A stretch of DNA of 5,195 nucleotides, taken from positions 1-5,195 of the forward strand of contig CBFCWF010000263.1 of NCBI GenBank assembly GCA_965601425.1, read 5' to 3'. Positions within the stretch are counted from its first letter, which is position 1. The number at the start of each line of letters is the position of its first letter. Source of the DNA: Thiosocius sp965601425. Its GTDB lineage: Bacteria; Pseudomonadota; Gammaproteobacteria; Chromatiales; Chromatiaceae. The notes under the pieces are model-generated. The model did no database searches, was not told where the DNA came from, and saw only the letters and a program-made list of their open reading frames with translations. A program made the translations under genes and the position numbers. Shown here piece by piece: positions 1 to 4,609 of this stretch.

Positions 1-188
1 TGAAGAACTTCGATGCCATCTGGCAGTTGCAGTCGTACCTGCTGTCGGAGGCGGATCGGGAAAAGATGCCGATCGTGGCCAATGAAGACAGGGGCAGCAC
101 CGTCGCTGAGATCATCCGGATCATCGGCGAACATCTGGCGAGGCGGTTGGAGCCGACGCTCAAGCAGGTGTTCCCGCCTGCCTCATGA
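1..188 (+). CDS. 2-phosphoglycerate kinase-like protein, C-terminal fragment (5' end outside window)
   Basis: The open frame enters the window from the left and ends at TGA 186-188, leaving about 61 residues. The visible tail begins KNFDAIWQLQSYL, continues with a short 'MPIVAN' segment (hydrophobic-Pro-Ile-x-x-Asn), and then an amphipathic helix rich in Ile/Leu (VAEIIRIIGEHL). From memory, this order matches the C-terminus of the archaeal-type 2-phosphoglycerate kinase family: a 'F..I..IQ.Y' helix, then 'VP.I.N', then a final helix. That enzyme phosphorylates 2-phosphoglycerate to 2,3-bisphosphoglycerate with ATP. The P-loop and catalytic part lie outside the window, so activity cannot be judged. 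The neighbouring phosphoglycerate mutase homologue on the same strand, 45 nt downstream, supports the call. Alternative: another P-loop kinase or a nucleotide-binding protein of unknown substrate. The reading frame is secure; the family name is moderate. Confidence 0.55.
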   Translation, partial: KNFDAIWQLQSYLLSEADREKMPIVANEDRGSTVAEIIRIIGEHLARRLEPTLKQVFPPAS

Positions 189-191
189 ACG

Positions 192-218
192 CCGGGCGCG
201 CCGCGTCCGGGTTTTATT
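192..218 (+). terminator. Intrinsic terminator/attenuator-like hairpin between the kinase fragment and the mutase gene
   Basis: The arms CCGGGCGC (192-199) and GCGTCCGG (203-210) pair over 8 positions (seven Watson-Crick pairs plus one G-T) around a 3-nt loop. They are followed by one G and then TTTTATT (212-218). This is the classical GC-stem plus U-tract layout. It begins 4 nt after the upstream stop codon and ends 2 nt before the Shine-Dalgarno of the next gene. It could terminate the upstream transcript or act as a partial attenuator. Not tested by folding software. Confidence 0.6.
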
Positions 219-220
219 CG

Positions 221-225
221 GGAGA
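221..225 (+). promoter_or_regulatory. Shine-Dalgarno site of the mutase gene
   Basis: GGAGA lies 8 nt before ATG 234. It fixes that ATG as the start and sits immediately downstream of the T-tract of the hairpin at 192-218. Confidence 0.7.
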
Positions 226-233
226 AACCGACG

Positions 234-1508
234 ATGCGACACAAGGGTCTGATGATCATCATCGACGGTCTCGGCGATCGCCTCTGTCCGCAGATGGGGG
301 GGCGTACCCCGCTCGAGGCGGCCGCGACGCCGAACCTCGATCGGCTTGCTCGCAAGGGCATGACCGGACTGATCGACCCGCTGGTGCCTGGTATGCCGGT
401 CGGTACCCATACCGGGACCAGCGTATTGATGGGCCTTGCGCCCGCCGATGCCGCGGGCTTGGCTCGCGGCCCCGTGGAGGCCGCGGGGGTCGGCCTGGCG
501 CTGCAACCCGGCGAGGTGTTCCTGCGCTGCAACTTTGCCTCCGTTTCCGGTGAGGGCGAACAGCTGCGGATCGAAGACCGGCGCGCCGGTCGTATCCTGG
601 AAGGGACCACGGAACTGGCGGCCGAATTGCAGGACGTTTCTCTGGGCAACGGCATCACCGCGAGCCTCCATCCGGCGACACAGCATCGCGCCGTGCTGCG
701 ACTCGATGGGCCCGGCCTGTCAGCCGATATCACAGATACCGACCCCGGCAGCGGGCGCAAGGATCGGGGCGTGCTCAGCGCGATGCCGCTCGACGCCGAC
801 GATACCGCGGCGGCGCGTACCGCGCAGGCGGTCAACCGAATGGTGGTCGAGGCGCACCGCCGGCTGGCGCAGCATCCGGTAAATCTCCGGCGGAAGGCGC
901 AGGGCCTGTTGCCGGCGAGCGGTATCCTGACCCGAGGGGCGGGTCAATATAGCGTGCTGCGCAATCTGGTGTCGCATCTGCGGATACCTGCCTCGGTCGT
1001 CGTCGGTGAGCGCACCGTCGAGGGACTGGGTCGCATGTTTGGCTTCCGCATCGTCAGCCGGCCGAGCTTCAGCGCCCTGCCAAATACAGACCTGGCGGGC
1101 AAGCTCGACGCGGTGCTGGCCGAACTCGAGACCCGGGATCTGGTGTTCTTGCACATCAAGGGTCCGGACATCAGCTCTCACGACCGCGACCCGGTGGGGA
1201 AGAAGGCGGCCATCGAGCGTATCGATGAGGTGCTCGGCAGACTGGATCGTGACGACCTGGTGGTCGCGATCACCGGCGATCACTCCACCGACAGTTGCGC
1301 GGGCAGACACTGCGGCGACCCAGTGCCGGGGCTGATCATGGCGCCGCACGGGCGCCGTGACGCGACCGCGGTATTCGGCGAGTCGTCCTGCATGAAAGGC
1401 GGTCTCGGCCGGGTCTCGGCGACCTCTTTCCTGGTCGGGATGCTCGATGCAATGGGCGCGGTAGGCAACTTCCGGCCGTCCGACCGCGGCTTCCTGTGGC
1501 CCGGCTGA
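234..1508 (+). CDS. Archaeal-type 2,3-bisphosphoglycerate-independent phosphoglycerate mutase homologue (ApgM family)
   Basis: This 424-residue protein is close to the usual ApgM length of about 400-420. The family belongs to the alkaline phosphatase superfamily, is cytoplasmic, and interconverts 3- and 2-phosphoglycerate using two metal ions. Visible landmarks in order: N-terminal 'IIIDGLGDR' with metal-ligand Asp11; 'GGRTPLEAAATPNLD' (22-36); the nucleophile loop 'GTHTGTS' (57-63); 'RGPVEAAGVGL' (78-88); 'RCNFASV' (98-104); 'DTDPG' (168-172); 'HPVN' and 'TRGAG' (214-237); 'HIKGPDISSHDRDP' with D312 and H316; 'ITGDHST' with D349 and H350; 'H..DPVPGLI' with H359; and 'KGGLGR' (388-393). All the expected metal ligands are present. 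The catalytic Ser of the usual 'GS' loop aligns with Thr58, and the His later in that loop is not kept, so mutase activity is not certain; phosphohydrolase activity or another phospho-substrate is possible. Start is ATG 234 with GGAGA 8 nt upstream. Likely expressed with the kinase-like gene by readthrough of the intervening hairpin, since no room for a separate promoter is seen in the gap. Confidence 0.88.
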   Translation: MRHKGLMIIIDGLGDRLCPQMGGRTPLEAAATPNLDRLARKGMTGLIDPLVPGMPVGTHTGTSVLMGLAPADAAGLARGPVEAAGVGLALQPGEVFLRCNFASVSGEGEQLRIEDRRAGRILEGTTELAAELQDVSLGNGITASLHPATQHRAVLRLDGPGLSADITDTDPGSGRKDRGVLSAMPLDADDTAAARTAQAVNRMVVEAHRRLAQHPVNLRRKAQGLLPASGILTRGAGQYSVLRNLVSHLRIPASVVVGERTVEGLGRMFGFRIVSRPSFSALPNTDLAGKLDAVLAELETRDLVFLHIKGPDISSHDRDPVGKKAAIERIDEVLGRLDRDDLVVAITGDHSTDSCAGRHCGDPVPGLIMAPHGRRDATAVFGESSCMKGGLGRVSATSFLVGMLDAMGAVGNFRPSDRGFLWPG

Positions 1509-1581
1509 CAACTACCCGGTATTGCCGAACGATCCAGGCCACGACGGACGTCGCGGCGAGCTGCGGGCATTGGCCGCTCCA

Positions 1582-1613
1582 CACCGGCGGCCGCCCCTCT
1601 GGTCCGTCCGGTG
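1582..1613. repeat. GC-rich inverted repeat in the convergent intergenic gap
   Basis: CACCGG (1582-1587) and CCGGTG (1608-1613) are perfect inverted arms around a 20-nt spacer that itself begins in a palindromic GGCGGCCGCC (1586-1595). It lies between the ends of the two convergent genes. Neither strand has a following T-tract, so it is not a standard intrinsic terminator. It may be a structured end for Rho-dependent or processed transcripts, or chance in GC-rich DNA. Confidence 0.3.
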
Positions 1614-1616
1614 GCG

Positions 1617-1632
1617 CGCCGCTGCTTCGGCG
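1617..1632 (-). repeat. Small hairpin just after the Na/Pi cotransporter stop codon
   Basis: CGCCG (1617-1621) and CGGCG (1628-1632) form a 5-bp stem with a 6-nt loop. On the - strand it begins 7 nt after the stop of the Na/Pi-cotransporter gene. It lacks a U-tract. It could be the 3' structure of that transcript; support is weak. Confidence 0.25.
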
Positions 1633-1638
1633 ATGCGT

Positions 1639-3471
1639 CTACGCCTCTGCCGCGACCGCTGCCGGGCTCTCGTTGATGATCGTTTTAGCCATGCGCTTCG
1701 CGAAGTAGTAGATGCGCTGCAGTTTTTCGGCAATGTCGACCTCGATCGTATAGGCCTCGATCCGGTTCGGTTCGTCCGCGACCAGGCGCTGGGCCTGATG
1801 GATCGCGGCCGAATTCGAGATCCGCGTGATCTCGTCCTTCATCTGAGTCACTGCCTCTGCGGTTGCCGGATCGTTTTCCGCGACCGCGCGCACAGCGGTC
1901 TCGACGGCCTCGCTGACCACCCGGTGGAAGCCGTTGAGCACCTCCTGCGTGGGGGCGCTGACGGAGATGCCCTGCTCGACGCGGCTGAGGCCCAGGTCGA
2001 CCAGGTTGGTCTCCACGATGTCGCCGATGTTCTCCAGGTTGTTCATCGCCTCCATCAGCTGCATGAACTCCTGGTTCTGCTCTTCGGTCAGCTTGAGTCG
2101 GCTGATCTTCCCCATATAGCCCAGGATCTGGGTCTGCAGTGCGTCGACCCGCTCGTCCATCTCGCGGACCGCGATCAGTGAGGAACGGTCTCCGTTGATG
2201 ATGGCCGGCATGATCTGGATCAGCATGTCGTTGACCTGCTGGCCCATGTGCTCGACCTCCATCCGCACGCGCTCCAGCGCGAGCGACGGTGCGATCAACA
2301 ATTCGTCGTCGAGATACTTGGTGCGAATGACCAAGCCCTCCTCGTCGAGCGGTCGGTCGGGTACCAGCCATTCGACGAGGCGCGCGATCTGGGCAGTGAA
2401 CCAGATGAAGATGAAGGTGTTCGCGATATTGAATATCGTGTGCGCATTCGCGATCTGGCGCGGCGTCTCCGCGGCCAGTCGGGCGGTGCCCGAAAGCTCT
2501 TCGTGGGACGGCGAGAAGGACACGACGAACGCGGCCAACTCGTCGATGAAGCCCAGCCATACCAAGACGCCGGCGACGTTGAAAAAGACATGGACCACTG
2601 CCGCGCGAAATGCCTCGCGGGTCTTGCCGATCGAGGCCAGCAGCGCGGTGACACAGGTGCCGATGTTGGCCCCGAAGGCCAGCGCGATACCGGCCGGCAG
2701 CGTGATGAAACCCTGGCTGGCCATGACAATCACGATGCCGGTCGTCGCGGAAGACGACTGGATCAATGCGGTGAAGGCCGCGGCCGTCAGTATCCCGACA
2801 AACGGGTTCTCCATCGAGACCATCAGATCCAGGAACGGTTGGAAGGTGCGCAGCGGCTTCATTGCATCGCTCATGATGCTCATGCCGAAGAAGATCAGTC
2901 CGAGCCCCATCAGCATATTGCCGTACTGGCGGATCTTGTCCTGCTTCGAAAAGAACGACATGCTGAACCCGACCGCGACCATCAGCAGGGCCGCCTTTGT
3001 GACCTTGAACGCGACGATCTGCGCGGTGATCGTCGTGCCCACATTGGCCCCCATGATCACGCCGATGGACTGCGACAACGACATCAGCCCGGCGGTGATG
3101 AAGCCCACGACCAGCACCGTGGTCACGGACGAAGACTGGATGATGGCCGTGACGAAGGCCCCGGTAACGGCGCCCATATAGCGGTTCGTGGTCAGCTTTG
3201 CCAGCACCGCCTTCATGCGATCGCCGGCGACCGCCTTCAGCGCATCGGACATCTGCTCCATGCCGAACAGGAACAACGCGAGCCCGCCGAACAGCTGCAT
3301 CGCCATCTGGCCCGTTTCGATGGTCTGGCCGTCGCCATCCGCAGCAAACGCCGGCATCCACCACCACAAGAGGACACCAAAGGCAGCGGCGGTGAACAGC
3401 AGCATCGGTTGCATGGGTGTGGCGCGCGTTGAAAGTCTGGGCACGACCTGTTCCTCGCTTGGGGTGGGCAT
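1639..3471 (-). CDS. Na/Pi cotransporter family protein with C-terminal PhoU-like domain
   Basis: An integral inner-membrane protein of the PNaS family (NptA/YjbB-like), which moves inorganic phosphate coupled to sodium, in either direction depending on the homologue. Residue numbers count from GTG 3474 (611 aa); the ATG at 3471 gives 610. A hydrophobic N-terminus ends in 'AFA-AD' near residues 44-46, resembling a signal peptide or first membrane helix. Two inverted-topology repeats follow, each with the family's hallmark 'QSSS' (113-116 and 239-242) and its 'GAN.GT' partner (142-147 and 268-273). Hydrophobic stretches cover roughly 56-73, 101-130, 135-175, 185-204, 225-280, 290-320 and 343-371. 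From about 395 to 600 the protein is soluble and helical, with repeated Glu/Asp-rich helices typical of PhoU-like domains, e.g. 'AMNNLENIGDIVE' (476-488). The ATG overlaps the upstream stop as TGATG, suggesting translational coupling to the stress-protein gene. A GTG 3 nt upstream and an internal Met21 just before the hydrophobic segment are alternative starts; neither has a clear Shine-Dalgarno. It ends at TAG (1641-1639). Confidence 0.92.
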   Translation of the reverse strand: MPTPSEEQVVPRLSTRATPMQPMLLFTAAAFGVLLWWWMPAFAADGDGQTIETGQMAMQLFGGLALFLFGMEQMSDALKAVAGDRMKAVLAKLTTNRYMGAVTGAFVTAIIQSSSVTTVLVVGFITAGLMSLSQSIGVIMGANVGTTITAQIVAFKVTKAALLMVAVGFSMSFFSKQDKIRQYGNMLMGLGLIFFGMSIMSDAMKPLRTFQPFLDLMVSMENPFVGILTAAAFTALIQSSSATTGIVIVMASQGFITLPAGIALAFGANIGTCVTALLASIGKTREAFRAAVVHVFFNVAGVLVWLGFIDELAAFVVSFSPSHEELSGTARLAAETPRQIANAHTIFNIANTFIFIWFTAQIARLVEWLVPDRPLDEEGLVIRTKYLDDELLIAPSLALERVRMEVEHMGQQVNDMLIQIMPAIINGDRSSLIAVREMDERVDALQTQILGYMGKISRLKLTEEQNQEFMQLMEAMNNLENIGDIVETNLVDLGLSRVEQGISVSAPTQEVLNGFHRVVSEAVETAVRAVAENDPATAEAVTQMKDEITRISNSAAIHQAQRLVADEPNRIEAYTIEVDIAEKLQRIYYFAKRMAKTIINESPAAVAAEA

Positions 3472-4091
3472 CACTTGTTGTGTTTGACGATGGTCACCGG
3501 CACCGTGGCCAGTTGAACCACCTGTTCGGCCTTGGAGCCGAGAAACAGGTGCTTGAGGCCGGTACGGCCCTGGCTGCCCATCACGACCATGACCGGGCGT
3601 AGCTTGTCGATGACCTGGAGAATACGCGTCACCGGGAGCCCGACGACCATCAGGCTGTCGGCCTTGCGCAGGGCCTTGAGTCCCGGGTGTCGCTCCGTCA
3701 TCTTGCCCATGAAGTCGTCGAACACCTCCCGGGCGGTGTCCTGTATTCGATCCACGCGCTTCTTCTTGACCAAGCGCGAGTAGTAGCCCGGCATCTCGCC
3801 CGGGTCATGCACCACGTGCAGCACGAGCAGCCGGTGGCCTGTCGACGCGGCCAGTTCCGACGCAAATACCATTGCGGCCTCGGAGTGCGGCGAGAAGTCC
3901 ACGGGCACCAGAATGATGCCGTCGTCGGCCGCCTTTCTGGTGGCCTTCATGACCTGCGTGAGCTCGGCCTTGTCGTCCGCGACCCGGACCGGACGGGCCG
4001 CTGTCTTGTCCGATGACGCAGTCTTTTCGTTGCCGCCTTTCCCGGGCTCGTCTTTGCCGGCGGACTTCGCCGGGTCCTCTGCGTCAGTCAT
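3471..4091 (-). CDS. Universal stress protein, UspA family (ATP-binding type)
   Basis: A 206-residue cytoplasmic protein. Residues 1-55 are a hydrophilic, Lys/Asp/Glu-rich leader of low complexity, and the Usp fold follows. The core opens with 'IILVPVDFSPHSE' (59-71), in which Asp64 is the usual adenine-contacting Asp. It continues with 'HRLLVLHVVHDPGE' (86-99) and ends with 'GSQGRTGLKHLFLGS' (172-186), an exact G-2x-G-9x-G-S nucleotide-binding motif, then 'VPVTIVK'. This places it with ATP-binding Usp proteins rather than with UspA itself, which lacks the motif. A single Usp domain is usually about 140-150 aa, so the extra length is the N-terminal tail. The frame is open a further 60 codons upstream, but ATG 4091 is chosen because GGAGAAG stands just before it and the upstream extension is Arg/Pro-rich with no Usp similarity. 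It is the first gene of a two-gene unit with the Na/Pi cotransporter (1-nt overlap), hinting at a sensor or modulator role for the transporter; that partner role is inference. Confidence 0.93.
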   Translation of the reverse strand: MTDAEDPAKSAGKDEPGKGGNEKTASSDKTAARPVRVADDKAELTQVMKATRKAADDGIILVPVDFSPHSEAAMVFASELAASTGHRLLVLHVVHDPGEMPGYYSRLVKKKRVDRIQDTAREVFDDFMGKMTERHPGLKALRKADSLMVVGLPVTRILQVIDKLRPVMVVMGSQGRTGLKHLFLGSKAEQVVQLATVPVTIVKHNK

Positions 4092-4095
4092 TGCT

Positions 4096-4102
4096 CTTCT
4101 CC
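4096..4102 (-). promoter_or_regulatory. Shine-Dalgarno site that decides the start of the universal stress protein
   Basis: On the - strand GGAGAAG (4102-4096) precedes ATG 4091 by 4 nt, with its GGAG core 7 nt away. No comparable site precedes the earlier Met of the longer open frame at 4271. Confidence 0.75.
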
Positions 4103-4209
4103 AAGGGGCGGTTGCCGCTCGCTGCACACCCTGCGTACGTCTGGTCTTCGGGTACGCCGGGGGCAGCGTGCCGGCCCGGGCAGCGTTCGTCAGGGTCTGT
4201 GACCGTATC

Positions 4210-4236
4210 CGACGGCTGCAACACGGTCTGCCGTCG
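4210..4236 (-). repeat. Hairpin in the putative 5' leader of the usp transcript
   Basis: CGACGGC (4210-4216) and GCCGTCG (4230-4236) are perfect 7-bp inverted arms around a 13-nt loop. If the leftward promoter at about 4280-4309 is correct, this lies roughly 40-65 nt into the leader, more than 100 nt before the start codon. No U-tract follows in the leftward direction, so a simple terminator is unlikely. Confidence 0.3.
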
Positions 4237-4250
4237 CTGTCGGCCGTGCC

Positions 4251-4270
4251 TGTATGCACAACGTCATACA
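4251..4270. repeat. Operator-like inverted repeat near the leftward transcription start
   Basis: TGTATG (4251-4256) and CATACA (4265-4270) are perfect inverted half-sites separated by 8 nt. The predicted leftward transcript would begin within a few bases of the right arm, so a dimeric regulator bound here could block it. It might also be a short RNA stem. No specific regulator family is recognised. Confidence 0.3.
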
Positions 4271-4279
4271 CAAGTCCCC

Positions 4280-4309
4280 TTATAACACGATGTCACAAAA
4301 CTGTCACAA
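4280..4309 (-). promoter_or_regulatory. Predicted leftward sigma70-type promoter for usp-Na/Pi cotransporter
   Basis: On the - strand TTGTGA (4309-4304, four of six matches to the -35 consensus) and TTATAA (4285-4280) are separated by 18 nt. Transcription would start near 4273, giving a leader of about 180 nt before ATG 4091. The whole promoter is overlapped by the Pho box at 4290-4307. It is the only AT-rich, -10-like site in this half of the intergenic region. Confidence 0.45.
4290..4307 (+). promoter_or_regulatory. Pho box (PhoB operator), near-consensus
   Basis: Two 7-bp direct repeats, ATGTCAC (4290-4296) and CTGTCAC (4301-4307), are separated by AAAA and followed by another AAAA. This matches the PhoB layout of two CTGTCAT-like heptamers with an A/T-rich 4-nt linker (11-bp period). 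The repeats read rightward, towards pstS, but lie about 300 nt from its start and no -10 is seen at the expected 10-12 nt downstream. They instead cover the leftward promoter in reverse orientation. Confidence 0.75.
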
Positions 4310-4450
4310 AAGCTGCGCCGAAGCAGCGCTTGGTGCGCCGTGCTGGTTGGCTCGTTGTTTCGTGCACGCCCGTCAACGATGGGCGCATGTGTGTTCCAGT
4401 CGCCCGGCCGGCGGCCGCCTGTTCGACCGGATGCGGTCCGCGACCACCGC

Positions 4451-4490
4451 CTTCACAGAAACTTCACAAAAATTTATCAATTCCTTAATT
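4451..4490 (+). promoter_or_regulatory. Tandem Pho-box-like array upstream of pstS
   Basis: Heptamers CTTCACA (4451), CTTCACA (4462), TTTATCA (4473) and CTTAATT (4484) recur at exactly 11-nt spacing with A/T-rich linkers. The first two are identical and resemble variant PhoB half-sites of the CTTACAT kind; the last two are increasingly degenerate. Four units make two tandem boxes, the arrangement known for E. coli pstS. The array is in an AT-rich island in otherwise GC-rich DNA and ends 9 nt before a -10-like TATCTT. Confidence 0.6.
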
Positions 4491-4499
4491 TTTCTGAAA

Positions 4500-4505
4500 T
4501 ATCTT
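4500..4505 (+). promoter_or_regulatory. Predicted -10 element of the pstS promoter
   Basis: TATCTT lies 9 nt past the end of the Pho-box-like array, the place where PhoB-activated promoters, which usually lack a good -35, carry their -10. Transcription would start near 4512, giving a leader of roughly 98 nt. TAACTC at 4508-4513 is a less likely alternative. Confidence 0.4.
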
Positions 4506-4528
4506 TGTAACTCTCAAGGCAGCCATAG

Positions 4529-4546
4529 GGCGCGCACAGCCGCGCC
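4529..4546 (+). repeat. GC hairpin in the pstS 5' leader
   Basis: GGCGCG (4529-4534) and CGCGCC (4541-4546) pair perfectly around a 6-nt loop. It would sit near the 5' end of the predicted pstS mRNA, without a U-tract, so it is more likely a stabilising structure (or chance) than a terminator. Confidence 0.3.
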
Positions 4547-4597
4547 GCGGCCCGATCGCCCCGTGTCGCAGTCGTCGGACGCAGCATTTTGTTTCAA

Positions 4598-4604
4598 AAG
4601 GAGA
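4598..4604 (+). promoter_or_regulatory. Shine-Dalgarno site of pstS
   Basis: AAGGAGA ends 5 nt before ATG 4610, a strong match in a locally A-rich context suited to high expression. It also rules out the longer frame that begins at 4254. Confidence 0.8.
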
Positions 4605-4609
4605 AATTC

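Larger units (their letters stand above)
4092..4609. other. Divergent intergenic regulatory region between usp and pstS
   Basis: These 518 nt separate two divergent phosphate-related genes. I see no convincing gene: the open frames crossing it lack Shine-Dalgarno sites and family resemblance. Contents from left to right: an untranslated leader for the leftward unit with a hairpin (4210-4236) and a small inverted repeat (4251-4270), a leftward promoter overlapped by a Pho box (about 4280-4311), a GC-rich stretch at 4312-4450 in which I see nothing beyond a weak 5-bp hairpin, an AT-rich Pho-box array with a -10 (4451-4505), and a 5' leader for pstS with a GC hairpin (4529-4546). Confidence 0.75.

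Noticed and set aside
1509..1638. A bidirectional intrinsic terminator between the convergent genes
   Set aside because: GC-rich inverted repeats are present, but neither strand shows a T-tract after a stem, so I list them only as weak repeats.
1685..3367. A 560-codon open frame on the - strand within the Na/Pi cotransporter gene
   Set aside because: It is a frame-shifted shadow: composition is Arg/Gly/His-rich with no membrane segments or recognisable motifs, while the overlapping frame has all the QSSS and PhoU-like features.
2195..3432. Long + strand open frames (328 and 394 codons) antisense to the Na/Pi cotransporter
   Set aside because: High-GC coding DNA commonly leaves its antisense frames open. 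There is no Shine-Dalgarno and no family resemblance.
4092..4271. Extending the universal stress protein 60 codons upstream to Met at 4271
   Set aside because: The extension is Arg/Pro-rich and without Usp similarity. A good Shine-Dalgarno precedes ATG 4091, and the predicted promoter would leave the upstream Met only about 2 nt into the mRNA.
4312..4327. Hairpin GCTGC...GCAGC just right of the Pho box
   Set aside because: Only 5 bp, no U-tract, no conserved context; expected by chance at this GC content.
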